DNA of 64,000 bases from UBA6814 sp040753075 (GTDB lineage Bacteria; Desulfobacterota; Desulfovibrionia; Desulfovibrionales; Desulfovibrionaceae): assembly GCA_040753075.1 (NCBI GenBank), contig JBFMHA010000002.1:1-64000 (forward strand). The letters are read 5' to 3'. Below the pieces are notes generated by a model. The model saw only the letters and a program-made list of their open reading frames with translations. It did not search any database and was not told where the DNA came from. This document shows positions 25,008 through 33,376 of this stretch, one piece after another. Each line of letters begins with the position of its first letter. Position 1 is the first letter of the stretch. The translations under genes were made by a program, and so were the position numbers.

Positions 25008-26465
25008 CTACGCCACGTCCCACGCCGGACCGGTCGGGGTGTCCTTCACTTCCACGCCCATGTTCAGCAGTTCGTCGCGCAGGGCGTCGGACCTGGCGAA
25101 GTCCTTGGCCTTGCGGGCCTCCTGGCGGGCGGCGAGCAGGGTCTCCACCTGGGCCGGGTCGATGCCCTTGCGCCTGGCGCGCACGGCCTTGAGGTCGGCG
25201 AGGAAGACGGCGGGGTCGGCCGAGAAGAGCCCTAGCACGTTGCCCCACACGTCCAGGTCCCTGAGGCAGCGGGCCCACAGGTCGCGGGCGCCTTCGGACT
25301 TGCGCAGGGCCTTGTCCTCGGCCACCCGGCCGGCCAGCCGCACCAGGGTGAACACGTGGCCCAGGGCCGCGGCGGAGTTCAGGTCGTCGTCCATGGCCTT
25401 GGCCCAGTCCGCCTCGGCGGCAGCCAGTTCGTCCAGCAGCTCCGCGGGCAGGGGGGTCTTGGACCACTTGGTCCCCCCAACGGCCGCGGCCATGTCCGCC
25501 TTGGCCTGGTAGATGCGGCGCAGGTTCTTCTCCGCCTCCTCCATGTTCTCCGGGGTGAAGTCCACCGGCGAGCGGTAGTGCTTGGTGAGCAGGAAGAAGC
25601 GCAGGGTCTCGGGCAGGTAGTCGGCCAGGATGTCCCGGATGGTGGAGAAGTTGCCCAGGCTCTTGGACATCTTCTCCGCGTTCACCTGCACGAACCCGTT
25701 GTGCACCCAGAAGCGGGCCAGGTCCTTGCCGCTGGCCGCCTCGCTCTGGGCGATCTCGTTCTCGTGGTGGGGGAAGACGAGGTCCTGGCCGCCGCCGTGG
25801 ATGTCCAGGGGCAGGCCCAGGTGCTTGTCGCTCATGGCCGAGCACTCCAGGTGCCAGCCCGGCCGGCCCGGGCCCCAGGGGCTCTCCCAGAAGGGCTCGC
25901 CCGGCTTGGCCGCCTTCCACAGGGCGAAGTCCAGGGGGTCCTCCTTCTCCTCGCCCGGCGCCACCCGCGCCCCGGCCTGGAGGTCGTCCAGGCTGCGGCC
26001 CGAGAGCTTGCCGTAGCCGGCGAAGGACCGCACCCGGAAGTACACGTCGCCCGAGGGCGTGGGGTAGGCGTGGCCCTTGGCGATGAGCTCCCGGGTCACC
26101 GCGAACATCTCCTGGATGTGCTCGGTGGCCTTGGGCTCCAGGTCCGCACGCAGGATGTTCAGGCGATCCATGTCCTCGTAGAAGGCCTGGATGAACCGTT
26201 CGGCCAGGGCAGCCGGGTCCTCGCCGAGTTCGTTGGCGCGGTTGATGATCTTGTCGTCGATGTCCGTGAAGTTGCGCACGAAGGTGACCTTCATGCCCAG
26301 GTGGCGCAGGTGGCGCACCAGCACGTCGAAGACCACGGCCGAGCGGGCGTGGCCGATGTGGCAGTAGTCGTAGGCCGTGATGCCGCACACGTACATGCGC
26401 ACGTGGTTGTCCTCGAGCGGGGCGAAGTCTTCCTTGCGGCGGGTGGCGGTGTTGTACAGCTGCAT
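25008..26465 (-). CDS. cysS: cysteinyl-tRNA synthetase
   Basis: A 485-residue class I synthetase charging tRNA-Cys. The nucleotide-binding motif reads YCHIGHARSAVVFD, with the zinc Cys in MYVCGITAYDYCH. The second signature, KMSKSLGNF, and the zinc-site GWHLECSAMS with a following HHENE are present, then a DALR-type helical domain. Length is normal. GGAG lies six bases before ATG 26465. The next gene upstream on the same strand is a small protein gene 104 bases away. Confidence 0.95.
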   Translation of the reverse strand: MQLYNTATRRKEDFAPLEDNHVRMYVCGITAYDYCHIGHARSAVVFDVLVRHLRHLGMKVTFVRNFTDIDDKIINRANELGEDPAALAERFIQAFYEDMDRLNILRADLEPKATEHIQEMFAVTRELIAKGHAYPTPSGDVYFRVRSFAGYGKLSGRSLDDLQAGARVAPGEEKEDPLDFALWKAAKPGEPFWESPWGPGRPGWHLECSAMSDKHLGLPLDIHGGGQDLVFPHHENEIAQSEAASGKDLARFWVHNGFVQVNAEKMSKSLGNFSTIRDILADYLPETLRFFLLTKHYRSPVDFTPENMEEAEKNLRRIYQAKADMAAAVGGTKWSKTPLPAELLDELAAAEADWAKAMDDDLNSAAALGHVFTLVRLAGRVAEDKALRKSEGARDLWARCLRDLDVWGNVLGLFSADPAVFLADLKAVRARRKGIDPAQVETLLAARQEARKAKDFARSDALRDELLNMGVEVKDTPTGPAWDVA

Positions 26466-26568
26466 GCGTTCTCCACGAACTGGATTGGCCCGCGGGCCGG
26501 GCGCGGATTTGACCCGAAAACCGGCCGGGCGTCAACGTCGCGGCCGGGGGCTTGGCGTCGGCGGGGGC

Positions 26569-26883
26569 TCAGATGACCTTGCGCCTGGCCGCGGGCGCGG
26601 CGTCCGGGTCGTGCTCGCCAAGATCGTAGAGCCGCACGAACGCGCTGCGCGGGAACTCGCGCTTGAGCAGGGTCTTGAGCAGCTTGGGCAGCTTGTCCCG
26701 GGACACGGCCTCGAACCGCTGCCGCTCGTACCCGTCCTCCAGCACCAGCACCGTGCCGTCCGGGTTCTTGCGGAGCAGGACCGACCGGTTGCGCTTGTAG
26801 GTGCGCAGGTCCAGGGCGTGGCCGGGCGGCAGGCGCTCCAGGCGCGCGAGCGCGGCCTCCAGCACGGTGTCCTTGGGGAGCAT
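26569..26883 (-). CDS. small conserved-looking protein of unknown function
   Basis: A 104-residue soluble protein with alternating strands and helices (GHALDLRTYKRNRSVLLRKN; TVLVLEDGYERQRFEAV) and a Lys-rich segment (KLPKLLKTLLKREFPRS), ending in a basic tail RRKVI. No signal peptide or Cys. The start 26883 lacks a clear SD but follows the SH3-protein stop by 15 bases, suggesting coupling in a minus-strand set with the OmpH-like and SH3-like genes. I know no named family. Confidence 0.65.
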   Translation of the reverse strand: MLPKDTVLEAALARLERLPPGHALDLRTYKRNRSVLLRKNPDGTVLVLEDGYERQRFEAVSRDKLPKLLKTLLKREFPRSAFVRLYDLGEHDPDAAPAARRKVI

Positions 26884-26898
26884 GGGGGGCCGCCCGGT

Positions 26899-27594
26899 TC
26901 AGTGGATGAACCTGGCCCAGGGCGTCCCGAACAGCACCGTGTCCCGGGTCCAGAACTCGGCCAGGACCTCCCCTTCGAAGCGGGCCACGGCATAGGACGG
27001 GCCCGACAGGTCCAGGCCCGGCAGGTAGAGGTGCACGGCCACCCGGGGCTCGCTTGCGGCCAGCCCGGAGCGGACCTGGGCGGCCAGGACCTTGAGGTCG
27101 TCGGGGCCGGGCATGGCGCTGGCGGTGAGCAGCGCCGCGCATTCCAGCCAGGGGCCGGCGGCCCGCTGCACGACCTGCCTGGCCAACACCGTGTACGGCG
27201 CGGGCTGGACCGCGGCCGGGGCCGGTGCGGGCTTGGCCTCCGCCGGGGCCTCCGTCGGGGCTGGGGCCGGGGCCGGTCCCGGCGCGGCGGCAGTCTGTGC
27301 GCCGGCGGCCGGGACCAGGAGCGGGGCGTACACGTAGCCCAGGCGGTCGGATTCGTTCTCGGCCGGGCTGTCCGGGGGAAAGACCGCGAGCCAGTCGTCC
27401 GCGGCAAAGCCGGCCTTGACCGGCTGTCCCGCGTCCAGGCGGCCGACCACGGCCGATTCGGTGTTGCGCTCCTGGCGCAGCTTGGCCGCGGTCCTGGCCT
27501 GCATGAGCACGGCCCGGTCCTGGGCCGGGGCGTCCGGGGCGTACAGGAGGAGCATCGCCAGGGGGAGGAGCAGGAGCAGGGCCTTCGTACGCAT
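26899..27594 (-). CDS. exported SH3-like protein
   Basis: A 231-residue protein with a signal peptide (LLLLLPLAMLLLYAPDAPAQ). A bacterial SH3-like domain (about 30-90) follows: ARTAAKLRQERNTESAVVGR, then GQPVKAGFAADDWLAVF. A Pro/Ala-rich spacer of about 45 residues leads to a C-terminal domain (VHLYLPGLDLSGPSYAVARF). Bacterial SH3 domains bind cell wall or other periplasmic targets. The start is one base after the stop of the OmpH-like gene, so the two are co-translated and probably work in the same compartment. Confidence 0.72.
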   Translation of the reverse strand: MRTKALLLLLPLAMLLLYAPDAPAQDRAVLMQARTAAKLRQERNTESAVVGRLDAGQPVKAGFAADDWLAVFPPDSPAENESDRLGYVYAPLLVPAAGAQTAAAPGPAPAPAPTEAPAEAKPAPAPAAVQPAPYTVLARQVVQRAAGPWLECAALLTASAMPGPDDLKVLAAQVRSGLAASEPRVAVHLYLPGLDLSGPSYAVARFEGEVLAEFWTRDTVLFGTPWARFIH

Positions 27595-27595
27595 G

Positions 27596-28144
27596 CTAGT
27601 TCCCCTGGTCCAGGGTGCGGATCACGTCGTCGGTCAGGTCGTAGTCCGGAGCGACGAAGGCCACCACGTTGGCGTCCTTGAGCACCAGGGTGAACCCACG
27701 TCGCTTGGCCAGGGCCTCCAGGACCCTGTCCACGTTGGCCACGACGACGGCCAGCAAGGCCTGGCTCTCCTGGTCCAGGTCCTGGCTGATCTCGCTGCGC
27801 AGCCGGTTGTGCCGGTCGCGCTGGGCCTCGATGGCCTTGGTGGAGGCGGGGGACATTGTCCCGTCGGCCGAGGGCTGGGGAAGCCCGGACTCCAGGGCCG
27901 CGAGCCGCTCCTGGCTGTGCTGCAGGACCTTTTCCTTTTCGCGTTTGGCCCGCGCCAGATCACGTTTGGCGAGCTTTCCCAGGCGGGATTCGTTCAGGAC
28001 CCGCACGGGGTCGATGAATCCGACCTTGCCCTCGGCCCGGCCGGGAGCCGGGAAAAGGAGCAGGGCGGCGAGGGCGGCCAGGACGAGGAGCGCGCGGCCG
28101 GACGGAATCCGGCCCGGCGTGGCGGGGCATCGGCGGAAGATCAT
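27596..28144 (-). CDS. OmpH/Skp-like periplasmic chaperone
   Basis: A 182-residue protein with a signal peptide (ALLVLAALAALLLFPAPGRAE) and a family-typical mature start, KVGFIDPVRVLNES. A long charged coiled coil follows (KREKEKVLQHSQERLAAL; HNRLRSEISQDLDQE), then a short beta segment FTLVLKDANVVAFVAP. This is the layout of Skp/OmpH, a trimeric jellyfish-shaped chaperone for outer-membrane proteins. The start is uncertain: ATG 28144 has no SD, and a candidate promoter lies only about ten bases upstream, so translation may be leaderless. It is followed at once by the SH3-like gene. Confidence 0.72.
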   Translation of the reverse strand: MIFRRCPATPGRIPSGRALLVLAALAALLLFPAPGRAEGKVGFIDPVRVLNESRLGKLAKRDLARAKREKEKVLQHSQERLAALESGLPQPSADGTMSPASTKAIEAQRDRHNRLRSEISQDLDQESQALLAVVVANVDRVLEALAKRRGFTLVLKDANVVAFVAPDYDLTDDVIRTLDQGN

Positions 28145-28154
28145 GAAGGCAGGA

Positions 28155-28182
28155 CTTACAGGGGGTTGCCGATCCCGGTCAA
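28155..28182 (-). promoter_or_regulatory. weak candidate promoter for the OmpH-like gene
   Basis: -35 TTGACC (28177-28182), a 16-base spacer and -10 TGTAAG (28155-28160) on the minus strand. The predicted transcript would begin only a few bases before ATG 28144, giving a nearly leaderless mRNA. Confidence 0.3.
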
Positions 28183-28341
28183 GTGCCCGCTGCGGCCCGG
28201 GAAAGGGGGCGGCCGGCCGGGCCGGCCGCCGGGGCGGGCGTCGCATCCGCGAAATGCCGCGATACGCCACGCCGACTCAACACAGCCGCACTGCAGAATT
28301 CCTTGTCCGCAAAACGACGACGGTATTGTGTGGACGAGACG

Positions 28342-28554
28342 CTAGCACTCAGGCTTCTCCACCTTGAAGGAGACGCTGATGCGCGTCCGGAAGGCCTTGA
28401 CCTTGCCGTCCTCGATCTTGAGGTCCAACTTGGTCACTTCCGCGACGCGCAGGTCGCGAAGGCTCGTGGACGCCGTGGCCACGGCCTGCTCCGCCGCATC
28501 CTCCCAGGACTTCGTGCTCGTGCCCACCAGCTCGATGATCTTGTACACGCTCAT
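28342..28554 (-). CDS. dodecin
   Basis: A 70-residue dodecin, the small flavin-storing protein that forms a hollow dodecamer. It begins VYKIIELVGTSTKSWEDA, matching the family's N-terminal strand and helix, and continues A..A...A..SLRDLRVAEVTKLDLKI and FRTRISVSFKVE, the wrapping strands. In the bacterial form a Trp stacks on the flavin; the W in KSWEDA fits. GGGAGGGAG precedes the ATG. It stands alone. The 28145-28341 stretch between it and the OmpH-like gene carries a GC-rich palindrome near 28209-28229 and no further gene. Confidence 0.92.
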   Translation of the reverse strand: MSVYKIIELVGTSTKSWEDAAEQAVATASTSLRDLRVAEVTKLDLKIEDGKVKAFRTRISVSFKVEKPEC

Positions 28555-28650
28555 GGCTCCCTCCCAGGTTGGATTGAACGCTCAGGGGCTGCCGGAAGGC
28601 TGCCCCTTATTCCTCATCCCATGGAAGGGCGCGCGAGTAAAGGGGAGGGG

Positions 28651-29832
28651 TCAGGCCGGGAGCAAACCGCTCACGCAGGCCGCGGCCTTGACGCCTTCCT
28701 TGCGGCCGGTGAAGCCCAGGCCCTCCTCGGTGGTGAACTTCACGTTCACCCGGGCGGCGGGCAGGCGCAGGAGCCGGGCCAGGCTGTCCCGGATCTGGTC
28801 GCGGAAGGGCGCGAGCTTGGGGACCTGGGCGATGACCGTCACGTCGGCGTGGGTCAGGACGAGCCCGGCCTTGTCGGCCATCTGCATGACTTCGTTCAGG
28901 AAAATCGCGCTCTCCAGGCCGGCGTTGGCCGGGTCGGTGTCCGGGAAGTGCTGGCCGATGTCCCCGGCCCCCAGGCAGCCCAGCACCGCGTCGGTGAGGG
29001 CGTGCAGGAGCACGTCGCCGTCGGAATGGGCCACCACCTCCGGCCCGCCGGGGATCGGCACCCCGCCCAGCTTCATGGGCCGGCCTGCGCCGTACCTGTG
29101 CACGTCGTAGCCCCAGCCGGAGCAGGGAAGGGGGGCGGAGGCGGTCCCGGCCAGCAGGCGCAGGTCCTCGGGGGTGGTGATCTTCACGTTGTCCTCCTCG
29201 CCGGGCGCCACGGCCACGGGCCGGCCCAGGCGCTCCACCAGCGCGGCGTCGTCGGTCACGTCCCAGCCTTCGCGGGCCGCGGCGGCGTGGGCCTCCTTGA
29301 GCAGGGAAAGAGCGAACGCCTGGGGGGTCTGCACCGCCACCAGCCCGGCCCGGGGCGGGGTGTCGGCCACCCTGCCGTCCTCCACCCGCTTCACCGTGTC
29401 CTTGAGGGGGATGCCCGGAATGACGGCCTCTTCTCCGGCCGCCAGGGCGTCCAGCAGGCGGTTCGCCAGGGCGGCCGAAGCGAAGGGCCGGGCCGCGTCG
29501 TGGACCAGGATCGAGGCGCAGTCCCGGGGCAGGGCGGCCAGGGCCGCGGCCACCGAGTCCTGACGTCGCTCCCCGCCGGCCACCGCCACGCAGGGCAGGC
29601 CCAGCGGTTCGGCCGCGAGCAGGGTTTCCAGCTCCGCGCGGCGGGCGTCGAGTTCAGGCGAGGGAAAGGCCAGGACCAGGCCGGCCACGCGGGGGACCCG
29701 GGCCAGGGTGCGGGCCGAGCGCCAATACAGCGGCCGGCCCTCCAGGGGCAGGAACTGCTTGCGTTCGGCCAGGCTTGCGGCGGCCATGCGGCTGCCGCCG
29801 CCCGCGGCCAGGATCACTGCCCATGCGCTCAC
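28651..29832 (-). CDS. ispDF: bifunctional IspD/IspF (MEP pathway)
   Basis: A 393-residue fusion carrying two steps of isoprenoid synthesis. The IspD part (1 to about 230) is a CTP:MEP cytidylyltransferase with AAGGGSRM, a KQFLPLEGRPLYW segment and VHDAARPF. The IspF part (about 232-393) is MECDP synthase with GYDVHRYG, the zinc His pair region VAHSDGDVLLHALTDA, HFPDTDPAN and the C-terminal VKFTTEEGLGFTGRKEG. The fusion is common in alpha-, delta- and epsilonproteobacteria. GTG 29832 is favoured by GGAGGA six bases upstream. IspE is not nearby. Confidence 0.95.
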   Translation of the reverse strand: MSAWAVILAAGGGSRMAAASLAERKQFLPLEGRPLYWRSARTLARVPRVAGLVLAFPSPELDARRAELETLLAAEPLGLPCVAVAGGERRQDSVAAALAALPRDCASILVHDAARPFASAALANRLLDALAAGEEAVIPGIPLKDTVKRVEDGRVADTPPRAGLVAVQTPQAFALSLLKEAHAAAAREGWDVTDDAALVERLGRPVAVAPGEEDNVKITTPEDLRLLAGTASAPLPCSGWGYDVHRYGAGRPMKLGGVPIPGGPEVVAHSDGDVLLHALTDAVLGCLGAGDIGQHFPDTDPANAGLESAIFLNEVMQMADKAGLVLTHADVTVIAQVPKLAPFRDQIRDSLARLLRLPAARVNVKFTTEEGLGFTGRKEGVKAAACVSGLLPA

Positions 29833-29966
29833 GGCCGGTCCTCCTACGGGAAAGGAAAGGCCCGGCAGGGACGCCGGGCATGGTCAACGCCCAAGAACGC
29901 GCACACTCTCTGCATTCCGGACCACGCCGGGACCGGACCCCACAGAAACTGCCCGCATTCACTGAT

Positions 29967-29995
29967 CCCGCCCCCCGCGGGATGCGGGGGGCGGG
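29967..29995. terminator. very GC-rich hairpin beyond the RNase P RNA
   Basis: A perfect 12-bp stem of C and G (29967-29978 with 29984-29995) around GGGAT lies about ten bases past the rnpB 3' end. The T-run (TTTTTT) sits between rnpB and this hairpin on the minus strand, so it may back up termination or block readthrough. Confidence 0.5.
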
Positions 29996-30006
29996 GAGGG
30001 AAAAAA

Positions 30007-30358
<352 letters not shown>

Positions 30359-30364
30359 AAGAGA

Positions 30365-30393
30365 AACATAGCCATCCCCGGCCGGGGAGTCAA
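30365..30393 (-). promoter_or_regulatory. rnpB promoter
   Basis: Minus strand -35 TTGACT (30388-30393), a 17-base spacer and -10 TATGTT (30365-30370). The predicted start, about seven bases on, coincides with the first base of P1. Confidence 0.75.
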
Positions 30394-30419
30394 AGGCCGG
30401 GGACGCTGCGAACGTCCTG

Positions 30420-31172
30420 CTAGACGTTCAGGCAGGCGGCGGCGTCCTGCTCGGTGAAGTGCTCGCACCAGTAGATGAGCCTCTGGCAGTTGGGGCAGGA
30501 GATGATCTGCGTGCCCTTCTGGAGGTCGTTGAAGATCTGGGGCGGGATGGAGATGTGGCAGCCGCCGCAGACTCCGCTGTCCACAGGCACGATGACCGGG
30601 TTCGAGATGCGCGAGCGGATGAACTCGTAGCGGCCGAGGATGGGCGGGGGCACCACGCCGCAGGCGGTCTTGCGCTTGCTGCCCAGGGCGGACAGGCGCT
30701 TCTGGGCGTCGGCCATGCGCTTGTCCAGGCTGGAGCGCTTCTCCTCCAGGTCTGTGAGCAGGGTCGAAGTCCTGGCGTCCATCTCCCGGCGGGTCTCGTC
30801 CTGGCGGGCCAACTCCTCGGCCAGGGCCACCTGCTCCTCTTCCCGGGTGCGGTTGATCTTCTCCAGGCTGTCCATCTCCCGGACCATGGCCTGGTGCTCC
30901 CGGGTGTTCTGGACCATCATGAGCTTGTTCTTGCTCTTCTTGATCTTCATCTCGTTGTCCTCGATCTCGGCGTCGAGGCGCTTCTGCTGGCTCTTCAGCA
31001 GCTCTATCTTCTCGTTGAGCTGGTTGGCCTGCTCGGCCAGGGCCGCGTTCTGCTCCTCCAGGACCGTGACCTCGCGGGGCGCCTCATCCAGGTCCTTCTC
31101 CAGGAGCAGGATTTCGTTGTCCACGCGTTGCAGGACCACCAACTGTTCGATTTGTTTGAGGTACAGGCTCAA
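30420..31172 (-). CDS. coiled-coil protein with C-terminal C4 zinc ribbon
   Basis: A 250-residue protein. Residues 1-165 are one long antiparallel coiled coil (LLLEKDLDEAPREVTVLEEQ; KIKKSKNKLMMVQNTREHQ), followed by a C4 zinc ribbon (CGGCHISIPPQ, then CPNCQRLIYWCE). This is the zf-RING_7/CT398-like architecture, found widely and often near the Nif3 gene and rnpB. Structure suggests a hook-like adaptor for nucleic acid or protein; the activity is unknown. It is 43 bases downstream of the Nif3-family gene on the same strand, a conserved pairing, and directly upstream of rnpB. Confidence 0.85.
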   Translation of the reverse strand: MSLYLKQIEQLVVLQRVDNEILLLEKDLDEAPREVTVLEEQNAALAEQANQLNEKIELLKSQQKRLDAEIEDNEMKIKKSKNKLMMVQNTREHQAMVREMDSLEKINRTREEEQVALAEELARQDETRREMDARTSTLLTDLEEKRSSLDKRMADAQKRLSALGSKRKTACGVVPPPILGRYEFIRSRISNPVIVPVDSGVCGGCHISIPPQIFNDLQKGTQIISCPNCQRLIYWCEHFTEQDAAACLNV

Positions 31173-31215
31173 GGGTATATCCTCCTTCTATCGGGCCGCG
31201 TGCGGCCTTTCATCG

Positions 31216-32019
31216 CTACCGTAGTTCTGCCGGGCGCAGGGCCGCGAGCGGGTCCCGGGCCGGGAAGAAGCGCACCTCGACTCCGGCCGGGGCAAGCTCC
31301 GCGTCAAGGGCCGCAGCCAGGAGCCGGGTCATCTCTTCTTCCAGGGAAAAATGGCCCACGTCCACCACGCACAGTCCGGTGGCGGGGTGGCGGGCGTCCA
31401 GGGCCTGATGGTACTTGAGGTCGCCGGTGACGAGCACCTGCGCTCCCGCGGCGCGGGCCGTGGAGACCAGGGAGCCGCCGGATCCGGGGCAGACGGCCGC
31501 CCGCTCCACCCGTCCGGGCGGCTCGCCGGCCAGGGTCCAGAAGTCCCGGGGCGCCAGGGCCGCCAGGGCGCGGACGAAGTCGTCCCAGGCCAGGGGAGCG
31601 GGCAGGCTCCCCACCTGGCCGATGCCCAGGCCCTCGCCCGTGGGCTCCAGCGCCGTGAGGCCGGAGAGTCCCAGGCCGCGGGCCAGCCAGCCGGCCGGGC
31701 CGGCGGGGTTGGCGTCCAGGGAGGTGTGCGCGGAATACAGCCAGGCCCCGGCGGCGAGCACGGCCCGGGCCGCGTCCAGGAACGGGCCGGGGGCGTCCAG
31801 GGGCTTGGGTTCGAGATACAGGGGATGGTGGGTGAGGAGGAAGTCCGCGCCCCAGTCCAGGGCCGCAGTCGTGAACCCGGGGGTGGGGTCCAGCCCCACG
31901 GCCAGGCGGCCTGCGGCGGGGGAGACCCCGGCCGCCTGGAGCCCGGAGCGGTCCCAGGGGGCCTGGGCCTCCGGCGGCGCGATGCGCTCGATATGCTCAA
32001 TGATCCGGGTAACGTCCAT
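31216..32019 (-). CDS. Nif3-like dinuclear-metal protein
   Basis: A 267-residue Nif3/YbgI-family protein, hexameric ring with a two-metal site. Metal-ligand motifs: LLTHHPLYLEPK (the HH pair), DANPAGPAGWLARGLG, and the C-terminal VVDVGHFSLEEEMTRLL with the last His and Glu. The biochemical role is unsettled; GTP cyclohydrolase-type and metal-insertion roles have been proposed for the family. ATG 32019 gives the usual start (MDVTRIIEHIERIAP); a GTG at 32034 is possible and neither has a strong SD. It is followed by the C4 zinc-ribbon gene and lies after a tRNA terminator. Confidence 0.88.
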   Translation of the reverse strand: MDVTRIIEHIERIAPPEAQAPWDRSGLQAAGVSPAAGRLAVGLDPTPGFTTAALDWGADFLLTHHPLYLEPKPLDAPGPFLDAARAVLAAGAWLYSAHTSLDANPAGPAGWLARGLGLSGLTALEPTGEGLGIGQVGSLPAPLAWDDFVRALAALAPRDFWTLAGEPPGRVERAAVCPGSGGSLVSTARAAGAQVLVTGDLKYHQALDARHPATGLCVVDVGHFSLEEEMTRLLAAALDAELAPAGVEVRFFPARDPLAALRPAELR

Positions 32020-32040
32020 GCGTATCCGTATCACGCGCCG

Positions 32041-32086
32041 GGCAAAAAGCAGGAAGGTGCTTTCCCTTGCGGGGAAAGCACCTTCC
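32041..32086 (-). terminator. strong intrinsic terminator after the tRNA gene
   Basis: GGAAGGTGCTTTCCC (32052-32066) pairs perfectly over 15 bp with 32072-32086; on the minus strand it is followed by GCTTTTTGCC. It ends the tRNA transcript before the Nif3 gene. Confidence 0.88.
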
Positions 32087-32159
32087 CGGGTGAAGAAACC
32101 GCCCCGCGGGGCAGGAATGCTTCAGGTCCTTTGAGAATGCCCAGCACCTGTTGTCCTCG

Positions 32160-32235
32160 TGGTGGGCCGACCAGGATTCGAACCTGGGACCGGCCGGTTA
32201 TGAGCCGGCGGCTCTGCCAACTGAGCTATCGGCCC
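32160..32235 (-). tRNA. tRNA with CAU anticodon, probably elongator tRNA-Met
   Basis: A 76-nt cloverleaf on the minus strand. The acceptor GGGCCGA pairs with TCGGCCC. The D-arm starts AGCTCAG, the anticodon stem CCGGC/ACCGG (loop CTCATAA) carries CAT, the T-loop reads GGTTCGAATCC, and CCA is encoded at the 3' end. G1-C72 pairing rules out an initiator. CAU could also be tRNA-Ile2, whose C34 is changed to lysidine; sequence resemblance to elongator Met favours Met. A promoter and terminator flank it, so it is a single-gene unit. Confidence 0.9.
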
Positions 32236-32259
32236 ATTAATTGCTCAGTAGAGCAGAGT

Positions 32260-32288
32260 CCCATATCCCCCCTTTGGCCAGGTGTCAA
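32260..32288 (-). promoter_or_regulatory. tRNA promoter
   Basis: Minus strand -35 TTGACA (32283-32288, full consensus), a 17-base spacer and -10 TATGGG (32260-32265), about 25 bases upstream of the mature tRNA 5' end. Confidence 0.65.
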
Positions 32289-32306
32289 GAGCAAAATCCA
32301 TCAGGT

Positions 32307-33215
32307 TCAGGCCGGCTTCTTCGGGCACTTCTCCTTCACGTAGCTGATGATGGCGCGGCCGGCCAGGGCGCCCTCGCCCACGGCCACCGAGATCTGCTTG
32401 AAGCGGCCCACGCAGTCGCCGGCCGCGAAGATGCCCGGGATGTTGGTCTTCTGCTCCAGGTCCGCCTTGATGGCGTTGCCCTCCTGCTCCAGGCCCAGGG
32501 TCTTGGCGAAGTGCGTGGACGAGGCCTCGCCCACGGCCACGAACATGCCCCAGGCGTCGAAGCTCGACCCGTCGGCGAACACCACCCGCTCCAGGCCGTT
32601 GGCGCCTTCCAGCCGCTCGATCTTCTGCTCCAGGAGCGGGATGTTGGCCGCCTTGAGCTTTTCCATGAACTCCGGGGTGATGGTGGGCGCCTTGCCGTTG
32701 GTGAGGATGGCCACGGCGGGGGTGTAGGTGGTCAGCTCCAGGGCCGAGTTGGCCGCGTGCACGCTCTCGCCCAGGACCACCACCTGCTTGCCGCGGTAGA
32801 AGAACCCGTCGCAGGACACGCAGTAGGACACGCCCTTGCCTTCCATCTCGTCCAGGCCCGGGATGTTGGGCTTGGAGCGGGACACGCCGGTGGCGACCAG
32901 TACGGCGCAGGCCTTGAAGTGCTGGGTTTCGGTCTTGACCTCGAAGGAGGTCCCGTCGTCCCCGTAGTGGATGCCCAGGACCCGCTCGTTCACGAACTCG
33001 GCCCCGAACCGTGCCACGCCGCGGCGGCCCTGGTCCATGAGCTGGGTCCCGGTGATGGTTTCGGCGAAGCCGAAGTAGTTGTCGATCTCGTACTCGCCGT
33101 CGATCTTGGGCTTGAGGCCCACGATGACGGTCTCGATGCCGGCGCGGCAGGTGTACAGGGCGGCGGACAGGCCGGCGGGGCCCTGTCCCACGATGACCAG
33201 TTGCACGGTGCGCAT
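32307..33215 (-). CDS. thioredoxin-reductase-like flavoprotein lacking the NADPH motif
   Basis: A 302-residue FAD flavoprotein with the TrxB fold. The N-terminal dinucleotide loop is GQGPAGLSAALYTCRAG, the redox disulfide is CVSC (in SYCVSCDG), and the FAD-closing motif is GIFAAGDC. The second nucleotide-binding region, however, reads VVVLGESVHAANSALEL where TrxB has GGGxxA, and the HRRxxxR motif that binds the NADPH phosphate is missing (AILTNGKAPT instead). It may therefore take electrons from ferredoxin, flavin or another donor, as described for some clostridial TrxB-like enzymes. ATG 33215 has GGAGGAG upstream; the longer frame to 34232 is a shadow. Confidence 0.82.
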   Translation of the reverse strand: MRTVQLVIVGQGPAGLSAALYTCRAGIETVIVGLKPKIDGEYEIDNYFGFAETITGTQLMDQGRRGVARFGAEFVNERVLGIHYGDDGTSFEVKTETQHFKACAVLVATGVSRSKPNIPGLDEMEGKGVSYCVSCDGFFYRGKQVVVLGESVHAANSALELTTYTPAVAILTNGKAPTITPEFMEKLKAANIPLLEQKIERLEGANGLERVVFADGSSFDAWGMFVAVGEASSTHFAKTLGLEQEGNAIKADLEQKTNIPGIFAAGDCVGRFKQISVAVGEGALAGRAIISYVKEKCPKKPA

Positions 33216-33327
33216 GCGCTCCTCCGGTGCGGATGGGGTTGTCGGTCCGGGCCGTGGGAGGTCCGGCCCGGAGCCCTGTTCAGTGGCCCAATTCCGGGTT
33301 GGGGTCAAGGCCGGGGAATTGCGCATG

Positions 33328-33354
33328 AAAAAAGGCCCCGCAGTGCGGAGCCTT
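33328..33354 (-). terminator. intrinsic terminator after the diguanylate cyclase gene
   Basis: AAGGCTCCGCA and TGCGGGGCCTT pair with one wobble on the minus strand, followed by TTTTTT (A-run 33328-33333). Confidence 0.8.
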
Positions 33355-33376
33355 GGCGTTTCGGGCGGAGGGAGGG

